A stretch of 64,000 nt of DNA from Atopobiaceae bacterium (GTDB lineage: Bacteria; Actinomycetota; Coriobacteriia; Coriobacteriales; Atopobiaceae): contig JAFWMH010000024.1 of assembly GCA_017510785.1 (NCBI GenBank), forward strand, positions 1-64,000, in the 5' to 3' direction. Positions 1-7,562 of this stretch are shown one piece after another (positions within the stretch are counted from its first letter, which is position 1; each line of letters opens with the position of its first letter). The position numbers were made by a program, and so were the translations under genes. Under the pieces are notes generated by a model that had not been told where the DNA came from, searched no databases, and worked only from the letters and a program-made list of their open reading frames with translations.

Positions 1-747
1 CAGAGTGCCCTTGCCGTCAGCCAGCGCATAAAAAATCCTGCGTACCGTGGCAGCTTCCGCAGGATGGATGATGTAGCCCTTTTTCGTTCTTCTGTAGCCG
101 TAAGGAACCTTTCCGCCCTTGTAGGTGCCTGCCTGAAAGCGGCGTCTTATGCTCCACTTCTGATTACTGGAAATAGACTGTGACTCGGATTCCGCGAAGG
201 CGGCCAGGAGCGTTAACAGGAACTCCGACTCCATCGTTTCCGTGTCGATGTTCTCCTTCTCGAAGATCAGCCGGATGCCGAGGCTCGTCAGTGTCCGCGC
301 CATCGAAAGGCACTCCGAGGTGTTGCGGGCAAACCGGCTGATAGATTTCGTGACGATGACATCCACGGCTCCGGCTTCGCAGTCCTGCATGAGCCTTTGC
401 AGCTCCGGTCTGGTATCCGCCTTCGTGCCGCTGACGCCGCTTTCCGCATAGATGCCCGCCAGCTCCCAGGCGGGATTGGCTTCGATAAGGGATTTGTAAT
501 GATCGCACTGGTTCTCGATGGAGGTCTCCTGCGAATCGAGGTCGGTGGAGACGCGGGCGTAGGCGGCCACGCGGAGCTTCCGCTGGATAACAGGCGCGGG
601 CGCGTTTATCTTTTCCACCTTCTGGCGAGTCTCGGCCCGCCGCTCCACTGTTTTCTCTTTGGGGCTGGCAGAAACCGCTTCCCATGTGGGCCGCGCCAGT
701 TCTTCCAGCATGCGGCTCCTACCGACCTGAACCTTCTTGCCACTCAT
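1..747 (-). CDS. Large serine recombinase, partial (C-terminus beyond window)
   Basis: The reading frame is open from an ATG at 747 to the window edge (249 codons). After a 55-residue leader it enters a resolvase fold: RVAAYARVSTDLDSQE carries the nucleophile serine (Ser67), followed by GIYAESGVSGTKADTRPEL and VDVIVTKSISRFARNT. The start of the recombinase domain (KWSIRRRFQAGTYKGGKVPYGY) comes last. Large serine recombinases integrate and excise prophages and conjugative elements. The ATG overlaps the upstream stop by ATGA, so translation is probably coupled. The C-terminal zinc/coiled-coil part cannot be judged because it lies outside the window. Identification as a serine recombinase is secure; its own attachment site is unknown. 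Confidence 0.92.
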   Translation of the reverse strand, partial: MSGKKVQVGRSRMLEELARPTWEAVSASPKEKTVERRAETRQKVEKINAPAPVIQRKLRVAAYARVSTDLDSQETSIENQCDHYKSLIEANPAWELAGIYAESGVSGTKADTRPELQRLMQDCEAGAVDVIVTKSISRFARNTSECLSMARTLTSLGIRLIFEKENIDTETMESEFLLTLLAAFAESESQSISSNQKWSIRRRFQAGTYKGGKVPYGYRRTKKGYIIHPAEAATVRRIFYALADGKGTL

Positions 748-1520
748 AAGGCCCTTCTTTCGCGCTGGCGTCTCCTGAACTCCGCCTCGTTCTCAGGCGT
801 CCTGAACGCCTTGTTGCCGGAAAGGGGAGCCAGCAGGATGCGTCTCGCCTCCTTGTACGCCTCCCCCTCCATGCCGAGATGCAGAAGCCATATCCGGAAG
901 ATGTGCCGCTCGTTGCTCCCGTCCACCTCCCGTGCCAGCACCCGCCCCTGCTGTATCGCCAGTGCGTTCATCATCGATGCCAGCTGCGTAAACGTCCTCG
1001 TGCGCGACGCGCTTTTCGTCTCAGGGAAACCCGTGAAGGTGAGCGCATCCCCCGTAAAAGCGATCCCCCTCAAATCCTCCCGAACCGCGTCGAGAAAGGC
1101 GGGGACCGTATCCGCCTCTTTCAGCTTCTCCATCTGGTCTGCCGAACAGGCGAACTCCCCGCCGGTCGACTTGCTGATGAGCCTGCCCCGGCCGTAGAGC
1201 ATGGCGGCGAGGTTTCTGAGGCTCCGCGCCGTATGGCCTTCCATCGGGAAGCTGACCTCCACCTTGGAGGGTTCCGGCTCTTTTTCGGTTTCCGGTTCAG
1301 GCTCCGGCGCGTATACCTTGATCATGCCCTCCATGAGCAGGGTTTCCACAACCTCCGCATCCGCTTCATCCCCGATGACAAGCGTGCCGTAACGCTCCAC
1401 TTTGAAATCGCCCACCACGAAGGCGCACTCTGGCATCCTGGTATAGACCGCCTTTGTGCCGGTCAGCCGCTCCAGCCGCTTCACCAGCACCTTCCTGTTT
1501 TCCATTGTTTTTATGTACAT
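744..1520 (-). CDS. Phage 'virulence-related' protein of unknown function
   Basis: A 258-residue protein. GGAAGGGAG about nine bases upstream supports the ATG at 1520. The N-terminal part (KVLVKRLERLTGTKAVYTRM...CAFVVGDFKVERYGTLVI) resembles the small proteins labelled 'virulence-related' that sit just upstream of serine recombinases in Firmicute and actinobacterial prophages. An acidic EPEPETEKEPEPSK hinge follows, then a longer domain with GRLISKSTGGEFACS and a helical, arginine-rich C-terminus. It overlaps the recombinase start by 4 bp, so the two are one operon. I know of no demonstrated function for the family; the label is historical. Confidence is high for the gene and moderate for the family. 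Confidence 0.75.
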   Translation of the reverse strand: MYIKTMENRKVLVKRLERLTGTKAVYTRMPECAFVVGDFKVERYGTLVIGDEADAEVVETLLMEGMIKVYAPEPEPETEKEPEPSKVEVSFPMEGHTARSLRNLAAMLYGRGRLISKSTGGEFACSADQMEKLKEADTVPAFLDAVREDLRGIAFTGDALTFTGFPETKSASRTRTFTQLASMMNALAIQQGRVLAREVDGSNERHIFRIWLLHLGMEGEAYKEARRILLAPLSGNKAFRTPENEAEFRRRQRERRAL

Positions 1521-1561
1521 GCTGTACTCCCTTCCGGCCGTAAGGGCCTGTTTTGGGTCAT
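1511..1561 (-). CDS. Possible 16-residue leader peptide
   Basis: A short frame, MTQNRPLRPEGSTACT, ends inside the first codons of the 258-residue phage gene. It contains that gene's Shine-Dalgarno sequence, as a translationally coupled leader would. Only a weak purine stretch precedes its own ATG. This may be chance; it is listed because the overlap geometry is suggestive. Confidence 0.2.
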   Translation of the reverse strand: MTQNRPLRPEGSTACT

Positions 1562-1634
1562 GGTATTACTCACTCTAAACGGCCTGAAAGTCAACGGTTA
1601 TAAGCCCTGTTTCGGCAGATTCTACCTATATATA

Positions 1635-2063
1635 CTAAGAAACGCTCGCGGATTTGACATGGCAGCTCCGGTCCGTCCTGACAAGGCCCCCGTTCCCATC
1701 GAGCGCGAGCATGGCGCACGGGCTATCCCGGTCTATCCGGTATACCCAGTCCCGCCCGGAAGCGTCCCAGGGAGCTATGGAAAGGAGCAGCAGCGCCTCC
1801 CGCGCCTGCGTGCTGTTCAGGCAGACGCTCGTGAAGAAGGACACCAGCTCCGCCACCTCCTGGGAGGTCATGTATGCGGCAGGTGTCCCAGGCTTTGCGA
1901 GCCGGATGTTAAGGAACAGCCAGCAGGACACGGCCATGCGGTCCTTTTGCGTAAGGTCGTAGAAATGATGAGCGTCCTGCCCGTATTCAACGATGGGCAC
2001 CGATATGCCATTCCGGGCTGCGTTTGCCCACAGCCTGTCTGACTGCGCCTTTTCAAGCCTCAT
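1635..2063 (-). CDS. Unrecognised prophage protein
   Basis: A 142-residue soluble protein. Its ATG follows a good GGGAGG site at seven bases, directly after the stop of the small-terminase gene (3-bp gap), so the pair is co-transcribed. I recognise no domain. The protein is helical, with three segments: DRLWANAARNGISVPIVEY, then DLTQKDRMAVSCWLFLNIRL, then SQEVAELVSFFTSVCLNSTQ. There is no signal peptide, membrane segment or metal motif. In an intact prophage the large terminase would be expected near this position. Its absence, and the proximity of the recombinase, indicate that the structural genes have been deleted. Confidence 0.6.
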   Translation of the reverse strand: MRLEKAQSDRLWANAARNGISVPIVEYGQDAHHFYDLTQKDRMAVSCWLFLNIRLAKPGTPAAYMTSQEVAELVSFFTSVCLNSTQAREALLLLSIAPWDASGRDWVYRIDRDSPCAMLALDGNGGLVRTDRSCHVKSASVS

Positions 2064-2066
2064 GCC

Positions 2067-2375
2067 TTAACCTCCCGACGCCGGTACCAGTCCAAGCTGC
2101 CCGGCAAATTCCTTCATGATGCCAAGGTACGTCTGCGCCACGGCCACCTGCGGCAGCGTCCGTCCGGACCCGTCCGTCGTGCCGTGCTCCGTGATGTATT
2201 CCTCCGCTTCCCGCCATCTGGCGTAAGCCTGGCAGTAGCCCGCGAAGATGGCCGTATGCTCCTCCGCCAGGTTGATCCGCCTCGCCAGCCTGCGCCATTC
2301 CCGCTTGGCTTCCGGGTCAAGCCATTTCGGACAGGCGGGCGTTTTCTTCTCTGTCCTTACTGCGCAGGTAAACAT
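2067..2375 (-). CDS. P27-family phage terminase small subunit, N-terminally truncated
   Basis: The 102-residue frame contains the central P27/Terminase_4 pattern: KWLDPEAKREWRRLARRI, then FAGYCQAYARWREAEEYI, then a glycine-rich turn and KEFAGQLGLVPAS. The small terminase recognises phage DNA for packaging. Family members are usually near 150 residues and start with a basic segment that is missing here. The only ATG available (2375) lies inside a 26-bp palindrome with a poor ribosome site. About 65 bp further out is a guaA-like attachment sequence. I infer that a recombination event at the island edge removed the 5' end, so the gene is probably a remnant. Confidence 0.72.
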   Translation of the reverse strand: MFTCAVRTEKKTPACPKWLDPEAKREWRRLARRINLAEEHTAIFAGYCQAYARWREAEEYITEHGTTDGSGRTLPQVAVAQTYLGIMKEFAGQLGLVPASGG

Positions 2376-2388
2376 ATGTTTACCTGCG
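2363..2388. repeat. 26-bp perfect palindrome
   Basis: Thirteen bases (CGCAGGTAAACAT) are followed immediately by their exact reverse complement. The centre CATATG supplies the ATG of the truncated terminase frame. It has no loop and no T-run, so it looks like a dimeric protein-binding site or a recombination junction rather than a terminator. It lies about 50 bp inside the island boundary at 2439-2453. Confidence 0.85.
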
Positions 2389-2438
2389 AAAACGTCGTGT
2401 TTTGCATCAGAGTGTGAAAGACCATTGCGAGGTCAAAA

Positions 2439-2453
2439 TCATTCCCACTCGAC
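2439..2453 (-). other. guaA 3'-end-like attachment sequence, copy 1
   Basis: On the minus strand this reads GTC GAG TGG GAA TGA, i.e. V-E-W-E-stop, the same peptide end as the resident guaA (7642-7656). The 12 bases ATTCCCACTCGA are identical to those at 4278-4289 and match guaA at 10 of 12. There is no gene body attached, only the end. The 3' end of guaA is a well-known target of genomic-island integrases, so this is best read as an att site. Confidence 0.7.
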
Positions 2454-2542
2454 AGACGCATGAAAACCTGCTCTCAAATCGTATCTGCATTCCCGCAGGT
2501 CAGAAACATGCAATTGCGACTTCCCTCGTCTTGGCAGTCTTG

Positions 2543-2564
2543 CTGGTACGAATCTGGTACGAAT
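2543..2564. repeat. Two tandem 11-bp repeats (CTGGTACGAAT)
   Basis: Two perfect head-to-tail copies begin about 90 bp from the attachment-like sequence at 2439-2453. Short direct repeats near an att core are typical arm-type binding sites of tyrosine integrases or their accessory factors. No integrase gene of that type is visible here, so this role is inference. Confidence 0.55.
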
Positions 2565-2616
2565 CGTGCATGGGCTCGAACTGCAGAGCAATGAACTGCC
2601 AGAGTCGGTAAGACCC

Positions 2617-2652
2617 TTGACAAAAATGCATCACATTGTATGTTGATGCATT
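2617..2652 (+). promoter_or_regulatory. Promoter with overlapping palindromic operator for the dinJ-like antitoxin
   Basis: A consensus TTGACA (2617-2622) and TATGTT (2639-2644) are 16 bp apart. A perfect 9-bp inverted repeat, AATGCATCA (2625-2633) and TGATGCATT (2644-2652), spans the -10 region. Antitoxins of the RelB/DinJ class bind such palindromes to repress their own operon, so this is probably the autoregulatory operator. Confidence 0.75.
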
Positions 2653-2676
2653 ACAAAGGAAGAAAAAATAGCTACA

Positions 2677-2940
2677 GTGACCACGAGCATACGCACCGAC
2701 GCACAACTGAAACAGGATGCGGACCAGCTCTTTACTGAACTCGGCATGAACTTCTCGACCGCGGTGAACATGTTCCTGCGCCAAGCGGTGCGCATGCAGG
2801 GCTTGCCGTTTCGACCCACCCGCGACGTGCCCAACGCCGTAACGGCTGCCGCCATGCGCGAGGCGGATCGCATAGCGACCGACCCCGAGGCCCAAGGCTT
2901 TGCGACCGTCGACGAGCTCTTCGCCGACCTGGACGCCTGA
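2677..2940 (+). CDS. RelB/DinJ-family antitoxin
   Basis: An 87-residue protein starting at GTG, with an AAAGGAAG ribosome site about 14 bases away. Residues 1-45 show the ribbon-helix-helix pattern of DinJ: TSIRTDAQLKQDADQLFTEL followed by GMNFSTAVNMFLRQAV. The C-terminal part (ADRIATDPEAQGFATVDELF) is the acidic toxin-wrapping region. It would neutralise a YafQ-type mRNA interferase and repress its own promoter. The toxin gene that should follow is broken after about 18 codons, so this antitoxin is now an orphan in this locus. Confidence 0.9.
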   Translation: MTTSIRTDAQLKQDADQLFTELGMNFSTAVNMFLRQAVRMQGLPFRPTRDVPNAVTAAAMREADRIATDPEAQGFATVDELFADLDA

Positions 2941-2942
2941 CC

Positions 2943-3035
2943 ATGCGCGAGATACGCCAGACATCCAGATTCAAGAAGGACCCGGCGTATCGAAGAAACA
3001 GGCACGGGGACTGCCCTCCATGCAGTCGGTCTTGA
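2943..3035 (+). pseudogene. Truncated YafQ-type toxin gene
   Basis: Two bases after the antitoxin stop, an ATG opens MREIRQTSRFKKDPAYR, the characteristic N-terminus of YafQ/RelE-family mRNA interferases (normally about 90 residues). After roughly 18 codons the frame runs into unrelated sequence and stops at codon 31, with none of the catalytic histidines. The sequence from about 2998 onward belongs to a different gene on the opposite strand. A deletion or recombination therefore joined the two. Confidence 0.75.
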
Positions 3036-3114
3036 ATCCCAGCTCGTCGCGCTAGAAGGCGACCGACCGCCCCATGTCTCTCACGTCCAGGCAGACGCAG
3101 GTGATCTTGCTCAT
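2998..3114 (-). pseudogene. VOC/glyoxalase-family gene fragment with in-frame stop
   Basis: From an ATG at 3114 the minus strand reads MSKITCVCLDVRDMGRSVAF, then stop, then RDELGFKTDCMEGSP. That is the first beta-alpha-beta unit of a vicinal-oxygen-chelate (glyoxalase/bleomycin-resistance) protein, in which the tyrosine of the usual AFYRDELGF motif has become TAG. The rest of the gene is missing at the junction with the broken toxin. A purine-rich ribosome site (GAGAAAGG) is still present upstream. Confidence 0.65.
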
Positions 3115-3546
3115 CCTCGAGCCTTTCTCTCCCACAATGTCGTTTTATGATTCCATCGTATTCCCCCGCAGACCCCGGCTAAAGCAGGGCCGAAGAGGCA
3201 CCCGACGATTTCGGCGGCGTCTCCAATCGAACGTCACCAACACGCTCACGCTGTAGCCATCTCGACATCGGTCTCCCGTCTTAATCGGCCCATAGCCCGT
3301 AATCACGTAGCTCAGAAAGTCGTCCATGTCACACGAGACGACGCTCATCACCAGCCCCTTCCATGATGGCGACATGCCCGAACTCGTCGAGGCCCGCAAA
3401 CGGCGATGCCGTCCCAACCCTCGGCCTTCGAGCGCTCGTACGCGAACGGAGGGCGCCGTGAGCTTCCAGACCGCTCGGAGCTCGTCAAGGCCGTCGTTTG
3501 CCGTGGCTGCAAGCCTGTATGCCCCTTGCGCGATGCGTTCGATGCG
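3115..3546. other. Decayed gene material, no intact gene
   Basis: No frame in this stretch has a convincing start and family signature. The minus strand gives fragments that look once-coding but switch frame (for example FAYERSKAEGWDGIAVCG in one frame and LDEFGHVAIMEG in another). This suggests a frameshifted pseudogene that I cannot name. No repeat or RNA gene was recognised. Confidence 0.4.
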
Positions 3547-3861
3547 TCAGGGCAGCATCTTGGTGAGGTCCCGGGCGCCGTATATGAAGCGCCGAACCTC
3601 CATCACATCATCGAACACCACGTAGAAGACCACATAGTTACCCACCGCGAACCAGTAGTACGGCACCGGTCTATTCCTCGTCGTCTTGTAGACCTGCGCC
3701 ATGGTTGGTGCCTTGGCATGCTCGAGGATAGCTGCCTCGGTTCGGTCGAGCAGACGATCTGCTGCAGCGGGGTTCTTGAGCACGTCACGGACGTAGAACA
3801 CGGCCTGCTCAAGGTCATCCCAGAAGAGCGGCAGGTACTGCAACCTATACTGCGTCGGCAC
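3547..3861 (-). CDS. RelE/ParE-family toxin
   Basis: A 104-residue basic protein with the RelE/ParE fold pattern: YRLQYLPLFWDDLEQAVFYV, then NPAAADRLLDRTEAAILEHA, then RNRPVPYYWFAVGNYVVFYV and a C-terminal VRRFIYGARDLTKML. Members cleave ribosome-bound mRNA or poison gyrase; the sequence does not separate the two. Its start overlaps the end of the antitoxin gene by 17 bp, the normal antitoxin-first arrangement. The frame is intact and of normal length, so this pair is probably functional. Confidence 0.9.
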   Translation of the reverse strand: MPTQYRLQYLPLFWDDLEQAVFYVRDVLKNPAAADRLLDRTEAAILEHAKAPTMAQVYKTTRNRPVPYYWFAVGNYVVFYVVFDDVMEVRRFIYGARDLTKMLP

Positions 3862-4111
3862 GATGCAGCTCCCCCCTCAGGGCACCAAACACCTCGTCGT
3901 GGGAATAACGCATCGTGGTGAACGCCGCTTGACGGTCCGCTGCGTCCAGCATCGCTTCGACGTTGCCCGTGAGGCTCTCGTACTGTTCCATGTTCATCAC
4001 GACCATCGAGCCGTATCCGTTCTTGGTGAGAAAGACCGGCCCCCCTGTGGCCACCGCCTCCTCTACTGCGGCGTAGTGGTTGCGCAGCTCTGACACCGGC
4101 ATGATCTGCAT
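3845..4111 (-). CDS. Phd/YefM-family antitoxin
   Basis: An 88-residue protein starting MQIMPVSELRNHYAAVEEAV, followed by TGGPVFLTKNGYGSMVVMNM, the classic Phd/YefM DNA-binding domain. The C-terminal half (EAMLDAADRQAAFTTMRYSH) is the toxin-binding tail. AAGGAGGT seven bases upstream gives a strong ribosome site, consistent with the high synthesis an unstable antitoxin needs. It is expected to repress the operon together with the toxin. Confidence 0.92.
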   Translation of the reverse strand: MQIMPVSELRNHYAAVEEAVATGGPVFLTKNGYGSMVVMNMEQYESLTGNVEAMLDAADRQAAFTTMRYSHDEVFGALRGELHRADAV

Positions 4112-4141
4112 CGTTACCTCCTTCTGGCAAATACTATCTGA

Positions 4142-4173
4142 ATTATATCATCAAATAGACCATGGCGTTTCAA
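4142..4173 (-). promoter_or_regulatory. Probable promoter of the phd-parE pair
   Basis: On the minus strand a perfect TATAAT lies at 4147-4142, about 30 bp before the antitoxin start. A TTGAAA lies at 4173-4168 with a spacing of 20 bp, longer than ideal. The region is notably AT-rich compared with its surroundings. Confidence 0.5.
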
Positions 4174-4275
4174 AGTGTTCCGAAGTGAGGCGTGGAGATT
4201 TATTATACAACCATTCTGACCTGCTGTTTTGTTGTTTTCAGTGAGAGAGCGTGCCAGAGTGTTGTGTGGCTCGTT

Positions 4276-4290
4276 TTATTCCCACTCGAT
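4276..4290 (-). other. guaA 3'-end-like attachment sequence, copy 2
   Basis: The minus strand reads ATC GAG TGG GAA TAA (I-E-W-E-stop), the commonest ending of bacterial GMP synthases, without any GMP synthase attached. It shares ATTCCCACTCGA exactly with the copy at 2441-2452. The plus strand immediately beyond it carries only the C-terminal end of a TetR-type regulator. The site therefore coincides with a gene-truncating junction. Confidence 0.72.
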
Positions 4291-4293
4291 GAT

Positions 4294-4437
4294 ATGAACA
4301 AAGCCTGCCCCCGCCTAAACGACAGTACGCTTGAACCCATTCTCTGGAACGGAATGATCTATAACACCTGTCGCATATGGATCAAGAGCGGAATGGAAGA
4401 GACGCCCTCCGAGATGACCGAACTTGTTAGACGATAG
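4294..4437 (+). pseudogene. C-terminal fragment of a TetR-family regulator
   Basis: The last 36 codons of this frame read LEPILWNGMIYNTCRIWIKS then GMEETPSEMTELVRR. This is the final helix pattern (W-x3-G...P-x-E-M) of TetR/AcrR regulators. There is no DNA-binding domain, because upstream of 4291 the sequence is the guaA-like attachment copy. I infer that integration or excision removed the rest. A TetR neighbour would fit the membrane protein that follows on the opposite strand. Confidence 0.6.
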
Positions 4438-4519
4438 CTTAAGATGCTAGGGATCAAGTTATCTGCGATTCAATAGCCGAGGAGGCAGATTGAGCCTTAG
4501 CTGTGCCACGCTGCGACAT

Positions 4520-5002
4520 CTATCCTAGGCGTCGCACGACCGCTCCGGAAACGGGACGCGCCACAAGAAGCGCCCACGCGAGCGCGAAGGGAAGGTTGCG
4601 CACGAAGGTGCCGAACCAGAGCGGAATCACGGTTGCGAACGTGGGGTGCTTGAAGGTAAGCGTGGCGACCATGCTCATGAGGGGACACATGGCGAGGCAG
4701 GTCACCGCTCCAAGGATGATGCCCGAAGGGATGGCGAGGTTGTTAGCGTCGCCAACCTTCGACATGACCCAACGGACGATGTGCCCGCCTAGGAGCTTCT
4801 CCACCACAAGCACCGCAAGCGCCATGGGTACGAGCTCGGAGAACGGGGCGAGAAGCGTGGCCGGCGTGAAAGAGGCACCCATGAGAAGATGGTTGTAGAG
4901 CTCCATGCCATAAGCCATGAGGACTGCCATGCAGACGGGAAATGCCGCGTCCGCCTTGCGCGACGTGCGGGAAGAGTTGACGGCGGGGTTTGTGCTGCTC
5001 AT
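4520..5002 (-). CDS. DUF2798-like integral membrane protein
   Basis: A 160-residue protein. The ATG at 5002 is chosen because GAAGGAG lies six bases upstream; the longer frame to 5050 has no ribosome site. After a short serine-rich cytoplasmic leader it has four membrane segments in two similar halves: FPVCMAVLMAYGMELYNHLL and LAPFSELVPMALAVLVVEKL, then IILGAVTCLAMCPLMSMVAT and FGTFVRNLPFALAWALLVAR. This matches the duplicated DUF2798 layout, whose function is unknown. DUF2798 genes commonly neighbour TetR regulators, consistent with the adjacent TetR fragment. Confidence 0.75.
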   Translation of the reverse strand: MSSTNPAVNSSRTSRKADAAFPVCMAVLMAYGMELYNHLLMGASFTPATLLAPFSELVPMALAVLVVEKLLGGHIVRWVMSKVGDANNLAIPSGIILGAVTCLAMCPLMSMVATLTFKHPTFATVIPLWFGTFVRNLPFALAWALLVARPVSGAVVRRLG

Positions 5003-5286
5003 ATTTTCTCCTTCGTTTGCGTTACGAACGAACGCGCATGCGTCCGGCAACCGGACTTACGCTCAATCAAGCAGCACATTGCGTGAGAGAGTATAGCGTG
5101 CTTGCGGACCCGGGGCACAGAAAGCGCATAAATGCCTCTCCCCCACATGAGCCGTTCTCGTCATTTTCGCCCTTATTATCATCTTGGACGTCGTCTTCGC
5201 ATTCGCCGTGATTGGGCCTTGAGGCTGCAGGCGCGCGGGCTTCTCTTCCCCTGCTTCCTCGCCCTTGTCGGCGTGTAAGGAGCTGT
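5003..5286. other. Intergenic, no gene
   Basis: Between the DUF2798-like gene and the MBL-fold remnant. No frame with a ribosome site or family signature was found. It should contain the promoter of the membrane protein, but no clear hexamers were recognised. Confidence 0.4.
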
Positions 5287-5988
5287 CTAAAGCTCCAGCG
5301 CCTCCAGGTCGTCCGGGACGAACAGGCCACCCGAAAAGTACGGGACGCCCTCCTCGGTATAGAGCTCCTTGCGCCGTGCCAGGTTGTGGTCCTCCGTGTG
5401 GTAGAGTAGCAGGTTCTTGACCTCCAAGCCCTCGGCCAGCTCGCAGGCGTCCTTTACCGTGGAGTGGTGCTTCTCGTAGGGATCGAATACATCAGCCTGG
5501 GAGTAGAGACAGAACGCTTCGTGTAGCAGCCACTCGGCGCCCTGCGCGTACGGCCGGCCGACGTCGGAAAGCGGCTCGTCGCCGCAGCACACCAGGCGCC
5601 TTCCCTCGCCAAGCTCCATCGAGAATCCGTATTGGGTGGCCTTGGTGGAACCGATGTCGAAGAAGGTGGTCGGGTGGCCGATGACGTTCAACGTCTCGCC
5701 GTTGTGGACCTCCATGAAGTGCAGGCGGTTTCCGATGAAGTGCGTCTCCTTGGCCCGCAGCAGCTTTTCCGCCATGTCGCGCAGGAGATCGAGCACTTCC
5801 TTGTGCGAGTAGATAAACGCCTCGCCCTTGTACTTGCCGTGGTCCATGAACTGGCAGATCATGCGCACCATCCACACGATGCCCAGCAGGTGGTCCACAT
5901 GCTTGTGGGTGACAAAGATGTGGCGCATGTCCATCCAGTCGTAGCCCGCGTGCCGAGTTCGTCCCGGACGTACCGTACGGCATCCCAT
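5287..5988 (-). pseudogene. Metallo-beta-lactamase-fold hydrolase lacking its N-terminus
   Basis: From about residue 15 the frame matches RNase Z-like MBL-fold hydrolases: MRHIFVTHKHVDHLLGIVWM contains the zinc-binding HxHxDH motif. Further ligands are plausible in VCCGDEPLSD, EKHHSTVKDA and NLLLYHTEDH. Full-length relatives begin with about 50 residues holding a first beta-strand and a GxGxAF-type turn. Here the first 14 residues (MGCRTVRPGRTRHA) are unrelated and no ribosome site precedes the ATG. In the next frame a different start, MAQTWDAVRYVRDELG, runs into the junction. This suggests a fusion with another lost gene. The catalytic core is intact, so residual expression cannot be excluded. 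Confidence 0.68.
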
Positions 5989-6215
5989 GTCTGTGCCATG
6001 GCCGAGGGTGGCTCGGAGTGGTCAGGCGGTCGCTCTCGTGTCCGTGCTGTCCGTCGTAACTCCAGATATCCTCCCTGCGGACGTCATAGCGACGTCACGG
6101 GCACCGATCTTGCACCGTGACGTCACCCGACTGCGTTTGCGCTGGCGGTGAGTCCGCTTCTGTCATTTTCTCCATGCGGACCAGACGCACGTGGCGTTTA
6201 CCAAGCTGGCCAGGC

Positions 6216-7545
6216 CTATCCAGAAACGCTCGCCCGCTGCTGTGCCCGCCATAGCGTCGTGCTTCCCATGGCATACAGCGGTATGTTGCGCATCCAGCTC
6301 TCGTCGCGATATCCCGAAAGAGAGAACCTCACCGGTTGCATCCCGGGGTTCGCCTAGGAGAACGCCCCGAGGCTCTTCGCGCGAAGATTCTCCTCGGCCT
6401 TGACTTCAATGGGGTAGGTCTCTCCGTCCGCCTGCACCAGGAAGTCAATCTCACCGCGAGAGTTCTCGGCGGACCATTAGTAGGGGCTGAGACCGCAGTC
6501 ATCGACGAGCTGCTGGCACACATACTGCTCGGCAAGGGCGCCTTTGAACTCCGTGAGGAGGCCGTTACCTCCAATCACATCCCTCTCACTCGTGCCCGCC
6601 ATCGCGCCGAGCAGCCCCACGTCGAGTAGGAACAGCTTGAATGCAGAGCCGTCAGCATATGCGGACAGGGGAACACCAGGCTTCGCAACCCGTCTAACCC
6701 TGGTTGCCAGCCCCGCCTGCGTGAGCCACGTGATCGCGGATCGGTAGTCGCGCGCGCGGGCCCCTTCTCGAATCTGTCCGAAGATGAACTTCTTGTTCTC
6801 GCGCGAAAGGTGCGCAGGAATGGAGTCAAACACGGCAAGAACGTGCTCAGTTTCGAGCGCAGAGAGGTGCTTTGAGACATCTAGGCGATAGTTGCGGAGT
6901 ATCTCCTGTTGGACCCCACGTGCGTCGTGAAGGCACCCCGGATTCGACGAACGCGGAGACCGCCTCTGGCATTCCGCCAACGAAGCAATACTGCCGAAGC
7001 AAAGGGACCAAACGTGACGCGAACGAATTGACGCTGATGGGGTCCCCCTCGTCGACGAGCTCTCTGAGCATACCGTTTCCCATGGCGTCCATGAACTCCC
7101 GGAACGTGAGTGGATGGAGGTCAAGCGTGTTCACCTTCCCCACGGGAAATCCCGTGCCCTGGTGAACCGCGAGCCCAAGAAGCGACCCCGCCGCCGAAAC
7201 ATGAAGGCCGGGCGCGTCCTCGCAGAAGTACTTCAGGGACGTGAGTGCCTTCGGGCATTCCTGCACCTCATCCAGAATGACGAGGGTCTCCCCCTCCACG
7301 ATTCGGGTTCCCGTTCCGGCCTGTATGTTCGTCAGCAGGCGGGGGATGTCATAGCCAGCCTCGAACACGGATGCCATGGCCGGATTCCCATCGAAGTTAA
7401 CGTAGGCAACATTCTCGAAGCGCGTAGCTCCAAACTCATTGAGGAGCCAGGTCTTCCCCACCTGCCTCGCACCGTTGAGGATGAGGGGCTTGCGCCTCGG
7501 GGATTGCTTCCAATCGTTCAGCTTGGACATGAGGTGACGGTCCAT
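6216..7545 (-). pseudogene. AAA ATPase with DUF4143 domain, frameshifted and with two stops
   Basis: The first part is intact: PLILNGARQVGKTWLLNEFG is the Walker A region, ETLVILDEVQECP is Walker B, and the AAA_14 core continues to RQYCFVGGMPEAVSAFVES. Near 6940 the frame shifts. The DUF4143 half resumes in another frame (GVQQEILRNYRLDVSKH, GLATRVRRVAKPG, FKLFLLDVGLLGAMAG). It is then interrupted by TAA at 6477-6479 (YYW-type motif) and TAG at 6354-6356, with conserved PD-(D/E)xK-like residues GEIDFLVQADGETYPIEVKA still readable between them. The frame ends at 6216. These ATPases are common, often mobile, and of uncertain function. Confidence 0.85.
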
Positions 7546-7562
7546 CAGCTGCCTCCAATCGA

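Noticed and set aside
164-685. 173-residue minus-strand frame in the recombinase region
   Set aside because: It is an out-of-frame shadow; the frame from 747 reads as a serine recombinase with all motifs.
3145-3417. 90-residue minus-strand frame in the island
   Set aside because: Arg-rich, no family signature, and neighbouring frames contain better protein-like fragments; treated as decayed DNA.
4192-4293. N-terminal half of the 81-residue plus-strand frame containing the TetR end
   Set aside because: Residues before 4294 do not resemble TetR and cross the attachment-like copy; only the C-terminal part is homologous.
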